Below, one piece after another: positions 17,359-24,958 of a stretch of DNA of 64,000 bases; the first letter of the stretch is position 1, and each line of letters begins with the position of its first letter. The position numbers were made by a program, and so were the translations under genes. The notes beneath the pieces are model-generated. The model was given only the letters and a program-made list of their open reading frames with translations, made no database searches and was not told the origin of the DNA. This DNA comes from Bacillota bacterium (GTDB lineage: Bacteria; Bacillota; Clostridia; DSM-8532): positions 1 to 64,000 of the forward strand of contig JAEZJF010000032.1 of NCBI GenBank assembly GCA_023415825.1, read 5' to 3'.

Positions 17359-18220
17359 CGTATTTCACCGCCTTTATATAAATAATGGTTAGGATGGCGT
17401 TGATGGCAAAAATGATGAATGAAAGCGCACTTGCATCACCGAACTTATAAAAAGAAAATGCCATTCGGTAGAGTTCAAGAGAAGTAACGCTTGTGGCGTT
17501 TCCCGGTCCCCCGCCTGTTAAGACCATAGGAATTGTAACATTATTGAAATTACTCATAAATAAGACAATGGATGAAATCATAATGGGCGTTTTGATGATC
17601 GGAAACTTTATTTTCCAGAAAATCTGAAACTTGTTGGCACCATCGACATTCCCTGCTTCAATGAGCTCATGTGATATTCCTTTTAGTCCGGCCAGTATCA
17701 TAACCATGGCATATCCGATGGTTCTCCATGCCATAACAATAATGACGGCCCATATAGCTGTGGTGCTTGTTTGATAAATATTTAAAGTAGGGAATCCAAG
17801 GGATCTGAGTGCGTAATTTAAAAGCCCCAGATCAGGATCAAGTATCCACTTCCACAGTAATCCGCCTACGACCATGGAGGTGACCCAGGGAACCAATCCA
17901 ATGATCTGGATCGCGTACGCAAAACCACCGCTCTTTTTATCTACCCATAGAGCCAGAAAGGTTCCCAGGGTCATGGATATTGCAAGACCAGCGAAGCTGA
18001 TGATAAAAGTTGTGCCAATAGACTTAATGATCTGCGGATTGTTCAAAACTTTAATATAATTTTTCAAGCCTACAAAACTCGTTATATTCAAATAATCTGC
18101 GTTATGGACACTTAGATATAAGGTATAGAACAATGGTGATATCAGAATGACAAATATCAGCAGTGCGGCGGGAAGCGCCATGAGCATTCCAGCATTGAAT
18201 TTCGAATTCTCTCTGATCAT
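17351..18220 (-). CDS. ABC sugar transporter permease, MalF type
   Basis: The partner CUT1 permease (289 residues from ATG 18220) has about six transmembrane segments and an EAA loop (LIEAGNVDGANKFQIFWKI). ATG 18220 is chosen because AAAGGGGGG lies a few bases upstream; the longer frame from 18250 lacks an SD. Between this gene and the binding-protein gene is a stable intercistronic hairpin, a common arrangement for making more binding protein than permease. Confidence 0.9.
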   Translation of the reverse strand: MIRENSKFNAGMLMALPAALLIFVILISPLFYTLYLSVHNADYLNITSFVGLKNYIKVLNNPQIIKSIGTTFIISFAGLAISMTLGTFLALWVDKKSGGFAYAIQIIGLVPWVTSMVVGGLLWKWILDPDLGLLNYALRSLGFPTLNIYQTSTTAIWAVIIVMAWRTIGYAMVMILAGLKGISHELIEAGNVDGANKFQIFWKIKFPIIKTPIMISSIVLFMSNFNNVTIPMVLTGGGPGNATSVTSLELYRMAFSFYKFGDASALSFIIFAINAILTIIYIKAVKYDV

Positions 18221-18238
18221 AAAAGCCCCCCTTTCATA

Positions 18239-18262
18239 TTGGAGCGGCACTTTTCATGCCGC
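18239..18262 (-). promoter_or_regulatory. Intercistronic hairpin with TTGGAGCGG word
   Basis: GCGGCA and TGCCGC (18244-18249 and 18257-18262) form a six-pair stem with a seven-base loop between the binding-protein and permease genes. No T run follows, so it is more likely an mRNA-stability element than a terminator. The plus-strand word TTGGAGCGG (18239-18247) overlaps it and matches the operator-like words near the lacI-type gene. Confidence 0.45.
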
Positions 18263-18325
18263 CCCCTATTTTCTTTATGTATTTCTTAAAAATCAACTTT
18301 TTACTCCATTTAATCATTTCATCAA

Positions 18326-19684
18326 TTACTTACCGGCATTTCTGTCATTAAATGAAGTCTCTGCCTTTTTAAGTGCCTCATCAAGATTCATGCCGTTTGC
18401 CAGAACATCCTGTGCAACCGTATTGAGATCAATTCTCCATCCGCTTATTGCAAAATTTGTAGGCTGCGCCCATCCTGCATTCGCAAAGCCCTCCGCCATG
18501 ACAGCAAGATACTTGTTCTTATCATCCTTGAAGAATGCTGCCTCACTTGTAACCGTTGACTTTCTGACTGGAACCTGACCGCCTACAGTTACCCAAAGCT
18601 TGTCGGCCTCAGGACTAATCATATGCTCAACAAATTTCCCTGCAGCCTCCTTGTTCTTGCTTTTTGACCAAACACCTACACTCCACCCTGCAATAGGTGT
18701 AGGAGAATTTTTACTTCCGTCAAAGCTTGGAAGAAGCATCATCTGTACAGCTTCAGGAGCAAATGTGACTTCACCCTTTAATTTAGCAATACGGACACCA
18801 GCACCCATAATCATGGCATATTTTCCTGATGCAAAGTCCTTGTACAAATCTTCCGGTGTTGATGTCAATGCTGTTTCAGGTGTGATTTTGTGCACGCGAA
18901 CCATGTCCAACTGCATATTAACTGCTTTTTTTACTTGATCATTGTTCCAGTTTGCTTTTCCGTCGTTTGTAAACAGAGTTCCCTGTTCAGCAAGTATTGC
19001 TCCTGCTGCTATTTGCGCATCTGCTTTATCCACGCTGAAGGCCTGTCCCAAACCGTATCTCTGCAGGCCGGTTTTCGCGTCAACCTCTGTGAGTTTTTTA
19101 CCGGCTTCTATCAGCTCATCCCATGTCTTTGGCACAGCTATACCCTTTTCTTTAAATAAATCCTCGCGGTAGATAATGCCAAAATAATTTCTTGAAAGCG
19201 CTGCCTGGTAATGCTTTCCGTCGGCAGCCCCCATGCTCCAGAAAGCATCATCCACATCAGCAATCTCTTCAGCAGTCCAATCCTTTAAAAAGAGATTCTC
19301 AAAGGGCTCTAGTGTTCCCAATTTTATTGCAGCTCCAAGTTCATCCTGCAAAACCCACATGACATCGGGTGCATTTCCAGCCTTATCAGCAGCAAAGAAC
19401 TTACCGGTCATAACATCCCAGGTTTGCGGTTCAACCGTAACCTTGATATTCGGGTACTTCTCATTAAATGTCCCCAACATTTGTTTAAGCGCCATTCCTC
19501 TTCCATCTGTTCCTTCAGGATTCAAAAATGTCCACATCCTGATCTCAACATTTTCTTGTGTTACTTTGTCATTTGACGATGAAGGAGTTGTTGATGGCGT
19601 TGCCGAAGCATTCGGTTGTTTTGAGGTACATCCAACCATTACGACCATGACCAGAGCTAACAGGCCTGCAATTAATCTTTTCAT
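18326..19684 (-). CDS. Sugar ABC transporter substrate-binding lipoprotein
   Basis: Extracellular solute-binding protein family 1, 452 residues. Residues 1-19 are a lipoprotein signal with a cysteine in VGCTSK, followed by a Ser/Thr/Pro-rich linker (NASATPSTTPSSSND). The mature part has typical family motifs (AGKKLTEVD, GWSVGVWSKSKNKEAA). It binds the sugar outside the membrane and delivers it to the two permeases that follow. SD GGAGG precedes the ATG. The ligand is unknown; the genes around it suggest a polyol or sugar derivative leading to a ketose. Confidence 0.92.
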   Translation of the reverse strand: MKRLIAGLLALVMVVMVGCTSKQPNASATPSTTPSSSNDKVTQENVEIRMWTFLNPEGTDGRGMALKQMLGTFNEKYPNIKVTVEPQTWDVMTGKFFAADKAGNAPDVMWVLQDELGAAIKLGTLEPFENLFLKDWTAEEIADVDDAFWSMGAADGKHYQAALSRNYFGIIYREDLFKEKGIAVPKTWDELIEAGKKLTEVDAKTGLQRYGLGQAFSVDKADAQIAAGAILAEQGTLFTNDGKANWNNDQVKKAVNMQLDMVRVHKITPETALTSTPEDLYKDFASGKYAMIMGAGVRIAKLKGEVTFAPEAVQMMLLPSFDGSKNSPTPIAGWSVGVWSKSKNKEAAGKFVEHMISPEADKLWVTVGGQVPVRKSTVTSEAAFFKDDKNKYLAVMAEGFANAGWAQPTNFAISGWRIDLNTVAQDVLANGMNLDEALKKAETSFNDRNAGK

Positions 19685-19731
19685 TTCTGTTTCCTCCTAA
19701 TTTTGTGTTCTATTTGCTTTACCCGACCCTT

Positions 19732-20490
19732 TCAGTCGGTAAATAGCCCGCCGTTGACATCAATAACTTCACCGGTAATGTGTGAAGCCATATCGGAGCA
19801 TAAAAAGGCAACTACCCGTGCAATCTCAACAGGTTCCGCCATTTGTCCGATAGGAACCATTTTATTTAGCATTGCACGTCTTTCTTCAGTATGGAATTTC
19901 AAAATATCGGTATTCACTACACCGGGACAAACACAAACGGTTCTTATGTTATGCCGGCACCCCTCGATTGAGAGTGCTTTTGTAAATCCTATAACACCTG
20001 CTTTAGAAGCTGAGTAGGCAATGTTATCTCCGAACAGAGTTCCTCGCTTTCCTGCAAAAGAACCAATTGAAAGGACGACACCGCCTTGTTGCGGTATCAT
20101 GTATCTGAAAGCATATTTGCTGCATAAGAATACCCCCAGCATATTGACATCAAATACCTTGTTCCATGCTTCCACTGTTGCATCCTGAATAGGAGCGGCC
20201 CATCCGCCGATTCCAGCATTATTAACTAATATATCTACCCTGCCAAAGGTCTTTTTAGTCATTTCAAATGCGTCAGCAACATCTTCTTCCTTTGTAACAT
20301 CGCATCTTACCCCCAGCACCTGATAGCCCTTCTTATTGAACTCCTGGCATGTTCGGTTCAGTATTTCTTCATTTAAGCCAACGATAGTGATTTTAACACC
20401 TTCATTTGCAAGAATTTCAGCAATTTCCTTGCCTATGCCTTGCGTTCCTCCTGTAATAACAGCTGCTTTATCTTTCAGCTTAAGGTCCAT
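19732..20490 (-). CDS. Short-chain dehydrogenase/reductase
   Basis: A classical SDR of 252 residues: TGGTQGIGKE cofactor loop (residues 14-23), NNAG motif, active-site serine in SIGSFAGKRG and YSASK catalytic Tyr/Lys. The C-terminus GEVIDVNGGLFTD is typical of 3-oxoacyl-ACP-reductase-like and gluconate/sorbose dehydrogenases. As the first structural gene of the carbohydrate operon it most likely oxidises or reduces a sugar or sugar acid. AAAAGGAGAAGG is the SD. Substrate unknown. Confidence 0.88.
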   Translation of the reverse strand: MDLKLKDKAAVITGGTQGIGKEIAEILANEGVKITIVGLNEEILNRTCQEFNKKGYQVLGVRCDVTKEEDVADAFEMTKKTFGRVDILVNNAGIGGWAAPIQDATVEAWNKVFDVNMLGVFLCSKYAFRYMIPQQGGVVLSIGSFAGKRGTLFGDNIAYSASKAGVIGFTKALSIEGCRHNIRTVCVCPGVVNTDILKFHTEERRAMLNKMVPIGQMAEPVEIARVVAFLCSDMASHITGEVIDVNGGLFTD

Positions 20491-20511
20491 ATACCTTCTC
20501 CTTTTAATTCG

Positions 20512-20525
20512 TTGGCGCGCTCCAA
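20512..20525. promoter_or_regulatory. LacI-type operator, site B
   Basis: TTGGCGCGCTCCAA is a 14-bp dyad with a central CG and one mismatched pair, 22 bases upstream of the SDR gene and just behind the regulator gene. It shares the half site CGCTCCAA with the site at the regulator's own promoter. Operators of LacI-family proteins have this symmetric, CG-centred form. Confidence 0.6.
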
Positions 20526-20544
20526 TTTTTAAATAAAAAAATAA

Positions 20545-21579
20545 TTATTTGATTTTACGGACAGAATCACGTTCAATAAGGTTCACAGGTATAATAATGC
20601 TTTTCGATTCCTTTTCAAGGTTCTCCAATCTTGCCAGCAACAGCTTTGCAGCCTGCATGCCAATTTGATCTTTATTGATTGCGACGCTTGTGAGAGCAGG
20701 TACGGCATGTGTTGCGAGAATCGTATCATCATAAGTGGCAATAGACATTTGATTCGGTATACGTATGTTTTTTTCATAAAGATATCTCATGGCCCCTACA
20801 GCAATAGCATCGCTGCTCGTAAATACTGCTGTCGGATTTATTTTACGGTTGGTGAGTGCATCCTTTATTGCATCGTAACCACCAAGTCCACTAAATTCAC
20901 TCTTAGCAATCAATTCTTCACGAAACGGTATCCCTGCTTCAGTCAATGCCAGCTTATAACCATCACTTTTCATTTTAGTTGAAGGTGTAAGATCCGGACC
21001 GCTTATAAATAAAATCTCTTTATGTCCTTTTTTTATCAAATACTGAACACCAATATAGGTTGCAAATTTAGAATCGGTATTGACACTATCTATTTTAGGG
21101 TAAGTACGGCCCAGAATGACCATAGGAACTTTTTCCTGCAAAATATTCCTTATAAAAGAATCATCAAACAATCCTCCTATAATGAATAACCCATCTACTC
21201 TTTTTGTCTTGACTATGTTCGGAATCTTGTCCGCGTTATTGGCAGTTGCTGTGAATTGTTCCGTCAAGATGCCATAATTATAGTTTTTCATAGCATCATA
21301 AATTCCGCTGGAAACATCATGGAAATAATTATCATCTATAGAATCAAAATCTGTACGCCTAACAGAATCATGATTTGTTACAAGGATCATCCCAAGATTA
21401 AGTCTTCGTTTGGTAGTAAGCTCTACAGCAGCAATATTAGGGGTATACCCCAGTTTTTCAATAGCACTGAGAACCTTGTATTTTGTTTCAGGCTTAATTT
21501 TAGGACTATTATTAATGACGAGAGATACTGTGCTTTTAGAGACTCCTGCTTCATTTGCAACATCATATATTGTAGGCAT
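20545..21579 (-). CDS. LacI-family transcriptional regulator
   Basis: Begins MPTIYDVANEAGVSKSTVS, the canonical LacI helix-turn-helix, followed by the hinge region and a periplasmic-binding-protein-like effector domain (TKRVDGLFIIGG, ISGPDL, NPTAVFTSSDA, SIATYDD). I place the start at ATG 21579 with AAAGGA upstream, giving 344 residues; the longer frame from 21639 crosses the promoter. It probably represses itself and the downstream operon when the imported sugar is absent: operator-like words lie at its own promoter and before the SDR gene. Confidence 0.93.
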   Translation of the reverse strand: MPTIYDVANEAGVSKSTVSLVINNSPKIKPETKYKVLSAIEKLGYTPNIAAVELTTKRRLNLGMILVTNHDSVRRTDFDSIDDNYFHDVSSGIYDAMKNYNYGILTEQFTATANNADKIPNIVKTKRVDGLFIIGGLFDDSFIRNILQEKVPMVILGRTYPKIDSVNTDSKFATYIGVQYLIKKGHKEILFISGPDLTPSTKMKSDGYKLALTEAGIPFREELIAKSEFSGLGGYDAIKDALTNRKINPTAVFTSSDAIAVGAMRYLYEKNIRIPNQMSIATYDDTILATHAVPALTSVAINKDQIGMQAAKLLLARLENLEKESKSIIIPVNLIERDSVRKIK

Positions 21580-21591
21580 GTATGAAATCCT

Positions 21592-21605
21592 TTCAACCGC
21601 TCCAA
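21592..21605. promoter_or_regulatory. LacI-type operator, site C
   Basis: Minus strand TTGGAGCGGTTGAA lies just downstream of the -10 of the regulator promoter and 13 bases before its start codon. It shares TTGGAGCGG exactly with sites at 18239 and 21732. The position suits autorepression by roadblock or exclusion of polymerase. Confidence 0.55.
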
Positions 21606-21618
21606 CTCTTATATTTTC

Positions 21619-21647
21619 ATTATAGGTTTGTAATGGCAATATGTCAA
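21619..21647 (-). promoter_or_regulatory. Consensus sigma-A promoter of the lacI-type operon
   Basis: TTGACA (21647-21642), a 17-base spacer and TATAAT (21624-21619) on the minus strand match both consensus hexamers perfectly. It drives the regulator and probably the whole operon down to the PfkB gene; repression is needed to silence it, consistent with site C. Confidence 0.85.
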
Positions 21648-21715
21648 TACAGTTTTTGATTTTCTATGCGGTTTTTGTTTAATATCACTTTCAAATGGCC
21701 ATATTTCATTTATAG

Positions 21716-21746
21716 TTTGTGTCCAATTTAATTGGAGCGGTATAAT
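21716..21746 (+). promoter_or_regulatory. Possible divergent promoter with operator site D
   Basis: TATAAT (21741-21746) on the plus strand is preceded directly by TTGGAGCGG (21732-21740). A perfect 7+1+7 inverted repeat, TCCAATT-T-AATTGGA (21722-21736), overlaps that word. TTGTGT at 21717-21722 is a weak -35 with an 18-base spacer. No plus-strand gene follows, only a hairpin region, so a small RNA or a remnant promoter is possible. Confidence 0.4.
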
Positions 21747-21800
21747 ACAATGGTCTTCGAAGCAGATTTTTAAGGCGTTTCTGGGATAGACTTCAATAGA

Positions 21801-21843
21801 CTAAAGACAAAAGGTGAAAAGTCTTTAGACCTTTTGTCCTTAG
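21801..21843. promoter_or_regulatory. Nested inverted repeats forming two alternative hairpins
   Basis: CTAAAGACAAAAGGT (21801-21815) pairs with ACCTTTTGTCCTTAG (21829-21843) in 14 of 15 positions. The inner CTAAAGAC (21801-21808) can instead pair with GTCTTTAG (21821-21828) perfectly. No T run follows on either strand. The rest of 21648-22078 shows no convincing gene. Confidence 0.45.
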
Positions 21844-21855
21844 CCATTTATGAAA

Positions 21856-22044
21856 TTACCTGATATGCTTAAACTGTGTAATTATGCGATCAATCGCTTT
21901 TCGAAATTTACTTCGATTATCATTCGGAAGTTTAATATTACACTCAATGCATCGATCAATCTGGTGGGCCGCCCACGAATTTTTGGTTTCAAGTCGTCTG
22001 CCAAGACGTTTTAGTATCGTTTCCTTTGTCGCAGAAAGGATCAC
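21856..22044 (-). CDS. Doubtful hypothetical ORF, 62 codons
   Basis: A GTG-initiated frame without a ribosome site encodes a basic 62-residue sequence (RLGRRLETKNSWAAHQIDRC ... DRIITQFKHIR). I recognise no family. It lies 34 bases behind the epimerase-like gene. It may be a gene remnant or a chance frame. Confidence 0.15.
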   Translation of the reverse strand: MILSATKETILKRLGRRLETKNSWAAHQIDRCIECNIKLPNDNRSKFRKAIDRIITQFKHIR

Positions 22045-22078
22045 CTAAATCGCATATTGCTTAGCAGCAAGCTTTGAA

Positions 22079-23107
22079 TCACACGTTACGAATACTTCTC
22101 TTGTAAGCACGAATACCCTCTTCATGGGCTGCAATGAGCCTGTCGCACTCCAGATCCCACTCCTCGTCGAGCCACAGAAGCTCGGGATGCTGCAAATACC
22201 ACTCTACAGACTCCCTGATTCCTTCTTTGAACGGCTTGGTAGCCTTATAGTCGGGAACCAATTGCTTGATCTTTGAATTATCGAAGCAAACACTATTGCT
22301 CTTATCCCCCAGCAGCTCGCCATATAGTGCAGGTATACAGCGGGTAATAAAGTCTGTAGACATGTGGATGATATCTGGAGTCATTCCAACGGCCTCACCT
22401 AAATTCTGAGTAATCTGGTTCCAGGTAAGAACCTCATCGGAGGTAATGTGGAAGGCCTCACCAATGGCTTTAGAATGACCTAAAAGTCCCACAAAGGCTT
22501 TGGCAAAGTCTGAACTATGGGTCAGTACCCATAGGGAAGTCCCATCACCTGGAACGACAATTTTCTTGCCGCGCTTCATTCGCTCCACAATGCTCCAACT
22601 GCTTTTCCTGCTGTTAAAAATACAGGGCAGCCTGGTGACGCCGTAGGTGTGAGAAGGTCTTACGATGGTAATTGGGAAGTTATTCTTATGATATTCTTCA
22701 AAAAGCAACTCCTCACAGGCAATTTTGTTGCGGGAATATTCCCAGTATGGATTCACAAGGGGGGTTTTCTCGGTGATGTTAAAATATTCGACAGGCTTTT
22801 GATAGGCTGATGCAGAGCTGATGAAGATGAACTGGCCTGTCTTCCCCTTAAAAAGCCTCAAATCCGTTTCAATATGGTCAGGGGTAAAAGCGATCCAATC
22901 CACTACCACATCAAAGCTATAATCCTTCAATATCATCCTAGCTTGCTCTTCATTTCTGATGTCACCTTGAATGATTTTAGCTCCCGGAATAATGAATTCT
23001 GTTTTTGTGTTGCGATTAAAAAGATAAAGTTCAATACCCTTCTGTATGGCCAACTCCGATACATAGGTACTGATATTCCCTGTACCGCCAATGAAAAGCA
23101 CCTTCAT
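22079..23107 (-). CDS. NAD-dependent epimerase/dehydratase family protein
   Basis: An extended-SDR protein of 342 residues: MKVLFIGGTGNIS cofactor motif at the start, IQGDIRNEEQ, SSASAYQK serine region and YSRNK catalytic Tyr/Lys. The C-terminal half (EEWDLECDRLIAAHEEGIRAYKRS) resembles plant- and bacterial-type reductases acting on nucleotide sugars or aromatic substrates. ATG 23107 is chosen because GAGGTGG stands just upstream. It is transcribed in the same direction as the hydrogenase operon but separated from it by about 300 bases of structured sequence. Confidence 0.85.
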   Translation of the reverse strand: MKVLFIGGTGNISTYVSELAIQKGIELYLFNRNTKTEFIIPGAKIIQGDIRNEEQARMILKDYSFDVVVDWIAFTPDHIETDLRLFKGKTGQFIFISSASAYQKPVEYFNITEKTPLVNPYWEYSRNKIACEELLFEEYHKNNFPITIVRPSHTYGVTRLPCIFNSRKSSWSIVERMKRGKKIVVPGDGTSLWVLTHSSDFAKAFVGLLGHSKAIGEAFHITSDEVLTWNQITQNLGEAVGMTPDIIHMSTDFITRCIPALYGELLGDKSNSVCFDNSKIKQLVPDYKATKPFKEGIRESVEWYLQHPELLWLDEEWDLECDRLIAAHEEGIRAYKRSIRNV

Positions 23108-23146
23108 ATATGCCACCTCGATCACTTTTGTTTTCATTAATACGAA

Positions 23147-23176
23147 GTATCAATGACTTGGGACCCGTTCGAAATT
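23147..23176 (-). repeat. Direct repeat R2 of the TnpB-like locus
   Basis: This 30-base segment matches the segment at 23401-23430 in 24 of 30 positions; both contain the minus-strand core GAACGGG-CCCAAGT-ATTGA-AC. It is also the downstream arm of a hairpin: ACCCGTT/AACGGGT plus GAAATT/AATTTC around a TTC loop (23163-23195). The ATTGAAAC/ATTGATAC ending is reminiscent of CRISPR-type repeats and guide-RNA scaffolds. Confidence 0.7.
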
Positions 23177-23230
23177 TTCAATTTCGGTAACGGGTAATGT
23201 CATTATACCCCAGTATCGGCTTTTTAGAAA

Positions 23231-23372
23231 GCAAGAACCCTGTAATTTAAAATTACAGAGCTCTTTTAATAGATAGCCGGAATAAAGGAAGGATTATTCC
23301 TTGCATGCGATGCATGCTTTTGCCCGCCCTTGGGGAATACACCCTTTTGGGGGAAGCCGGCGCTCCGGCAAA
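23231..23372 (-). ncRNA. Structured GC-rich segment, candidate guide-type RNA
   Basis: Between the two direct repeats, five helices stand close together. They are GCCGG/CCGGC with an AGCG loop (23356-23369); CCC/GGG with a TTTT loop (23343-23352); GCATGC/GCATGC with a three-base loop (23303-23317); GGAATAA/TTATTCC (23279-23300); and a 14-pair stem with a one-base turn (23235-23263). The surrounding DNA is AT-rich, so this density suggests an RNA. It lies 3' of the TnpB-like gene, where TnpB-associated omega RNAs are found. Strand and ends are inferred. Confidence 0.5.
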
Positions 23373-23400
23373 TCGCACCAATATTATTATAACATGAAAT

Positions 23401-23430
23401 GTTTCAATAACTTGGGCCCCGTTCAAAGTC
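23401..23430 (-). repeat. Direct repeat R1 of the TnpB-like locus
   Basis: It starts four bases after the stop codon of the TnpB-like gene and matches R2 (23147-23176) in 24 of 30 positions in the same orientation. On the minus strand it ends ATTGAAAC, and is followed by an AT-rich stretch before the structured segment. Two copies about 225 bases apart do not make a normal CRISPR array. Confidence 0.7.
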
Positions 23431-23434
23431 ATGA

Positions 23435-24958
23435 TTAAGATTCTATCTCTATTGCCTCTCGTATATCCTTGGCGTTAATGAGCTTGTTCCAAAGGCTGTA
23501 CAGCTTCTTGTCCTCTTTTGTCCAGTTGGTCTCACGGCTGTTTAGGTGCTCCTTAATTTGATCTGTTCTGTCTTGGACAAAGTCGAAGAATTTATCAAGG
23601 CTATGCTTGGGGGTTATTGTATAATGAATATCCAGCAAAGGATTTTTAATGACATGCCTGCGCCCGCGGCCATGCTGGATGTATTCACTGTGAAAACGCA
23701 CCTTATCTCCCTGGTACTTAATAAGACGCTTGGATAGATTATAGGCCGGAAGCATGGCGTGTTCCAGACCAAACCCGCATGCCGCGCATAAAAAGACGGC
23801 ACCCAGCGTGCTGTTCTTTTTGCAGTTGTACCCGCAGCGCGGGCAGGTTTGCCAGAGGCCGAAGGGGCTTACCATCACCGGTTTTTGGAGGCCCTTCAAA
23901 GTGAGCTTGTAATTTAGAAGATTGATAAGGCGGTTATACTGAGGATGGTTTTCAAAAACCGCCTGAACCCGGTAGCGATAACAAACACCCGTAATGGCAT
24001 TAGCCAGAATATGCAGTTGGTCATGGGCTTGAGGTAAAATTCCCCGCCCCTCTGAGAGGATGCCCTGATGCAAAAGCTCTCCTTTCAAATTACAAACCGT
24101 ATGGTAGGTCTTACCGTCATTTGCGCAGAAAAAGCCCGCATAGCCTTTAACTTCAAGGGGAGGCACGGGTTCAAGGGCTATGCTTACTATCAAATAATAT
24201 TCCCCGTTCTTCTTGAGCAGTCTGGCGGTTTTAAGCATGTCCGGGTTTTCCAGGGCATTATGCAGGAGCTTTTCCTGCTCTTTTCCAAAACTTAATGGGA
24301 CAATTATATAGCGCTCGGGTCTTTGTGAAGCGGGTAGGAGCTTGTTCTTACCCACAACCTGCAAAACGCAGTCATCATCCTTCTGAGGCCTGTGCTTGAG
24401 CTCATCATGCTGGTTTAATAGATAGAGCCTGGCATAAAACCTTTTTTTATATGGTTCATAAAGCAAGGAATAATCACGCTGATCACCGTATCGGCAAAAA
24501 TAGACAGTCTTATCCGAATCAAGCTTTTCATACAATTTATCCAATGCTCTTTCACTCATATTCTGCAATTCAAGCTTTTCTGTCAATTCCCGGCTGCTTA
24601 TGGTGACTCTCGGAAAAGCTGCCCGGTTATTGTTCATGCCCCTTTTCCTGTAGTTGTCCAAAAGGTTTACAAACTCAATTTTAAGGGAGTCCTTAAAGGG
24701 TTGGGCGTGAAAATCATTGAGGCTTTTCAAAAGGTTTTTGTCCATCAGGCGCGTCGCCAGCGTCTTGGTGCTCTCGTTGGAGGTGCGCATGGCGCTTAAG
24801 TATCCGGGCTTTTCCCTTGCAGCATCCAGCATGGTCTGGAGCGCGACCGCATAGCGCTTCATGGCCTCGTCCATAATGTGCTGCTTGACCTTTGAGGGAT
24901 TGTGTATTTTCAGTGTAAGGGTTTTAAAGACAGTGTTAATAGTACTCCACCCCCACAT
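23435..24958 (-). CDS. TnpB/Cas12-like RuvC protein, probably nuclease-impaired
   Basis: 507 residues from ATG 24958 (GAGAGG upstream). The C-terminal half aligns with TnpB (IS605 OrfB): RuvC-II glutamate in AVFENH (E336), then the YKLTLKGL...VSPFGLWQTCPRCG block and a zinc finger with C372, C375, C391 and C394. The RuvC-III aspartate (usual CG-xxxxxD-xNAAxNI) is absent: CGFGLEHAMLPAYNL has Ala or Met there. RuvC-I is also degenerate: GYAGF (A274) or AND-G (D281) replaces GIDxG. A C-terminal extension of about 100 residues follows; typical TnpB is near 400. The start overlaps the phosphatase stop by 23 bases and no transposase or left end is seen. TnpB-like dead repressors (TldR) or type V-U effectors are the closest concepts. 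DNA binding without cleavage is inferred. Confidence 0.8.
   Translation of the reverse strand: MWGWSTINTVFKTLTLKIHNPSKVKQHIMDEAMKRYAVALQTMLDAAREKPGYLSAMRTSNESTKTLATRLMDKNLLKSLNDFHAQPFKDSLKIEFVNLLDNYRKRGMNNNRAAFPRVTISSRELTEKLELQNMSERALDKLYEKLDSDKTVYFCRYGDQRDYSLLYEPYKKRFYARLYLLNQHDELKHRPQKDDDCVLQVVGKNKLLPASQRPERYIIVPLSFGKEQEKLLHNALENPDMLKTARLLKKNGEYYLIVSIALEPVPPLEVKGYAGFFCANDGKTYHTVCNLKGELLHQGILSEGRGILPQAHDQLHILANAITGVCYRYRVQAVFENHPQYNRLINLLNYKLTLKGLQKPVMVSPFGLWQTCPRCGYNCKKNSTLGAVFLCAACGFGLEHAMLPAYNLSKRLIKYQGDKVRFHSEYIQHGRGRRHVIKNPLLDIHYTITPKHSLDKFFDFVQDRTDQIKEHLNSRETNWTKEDKKLYSLWNKLINAKDIREAIEIES

Noticed and set aside
18244..18262. Intrinsic terminator between binding-protein and permease genes
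   Set aside because: The stem is good but no T run follows on the minus strand; an mRNA-stability hairpin fits better.
21856..22044. Real gene for a 62-residue basic protein
   Set aside because: GTG start without SD, no recognised family, no conserved motif. It is listed with very low confidence only because the stretch has no other gene.
23386..23391. Promoter for the structured segment from a minus-strand TATAAT
   Set aside because: No -35 hexamer lies at 16-19 bases; TTGAAA is only ten bases upstream. The segment may be transcribed from the operon instead.
23147..23430. CRISPR array of the two 30-nt repeats
   Set aside because: Only two copies, about 225 bases apart and only 80 percent identical, with a structured segment between them. 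That is not an array; it is kept as a repeat pair of a possible guide-RNA locus.
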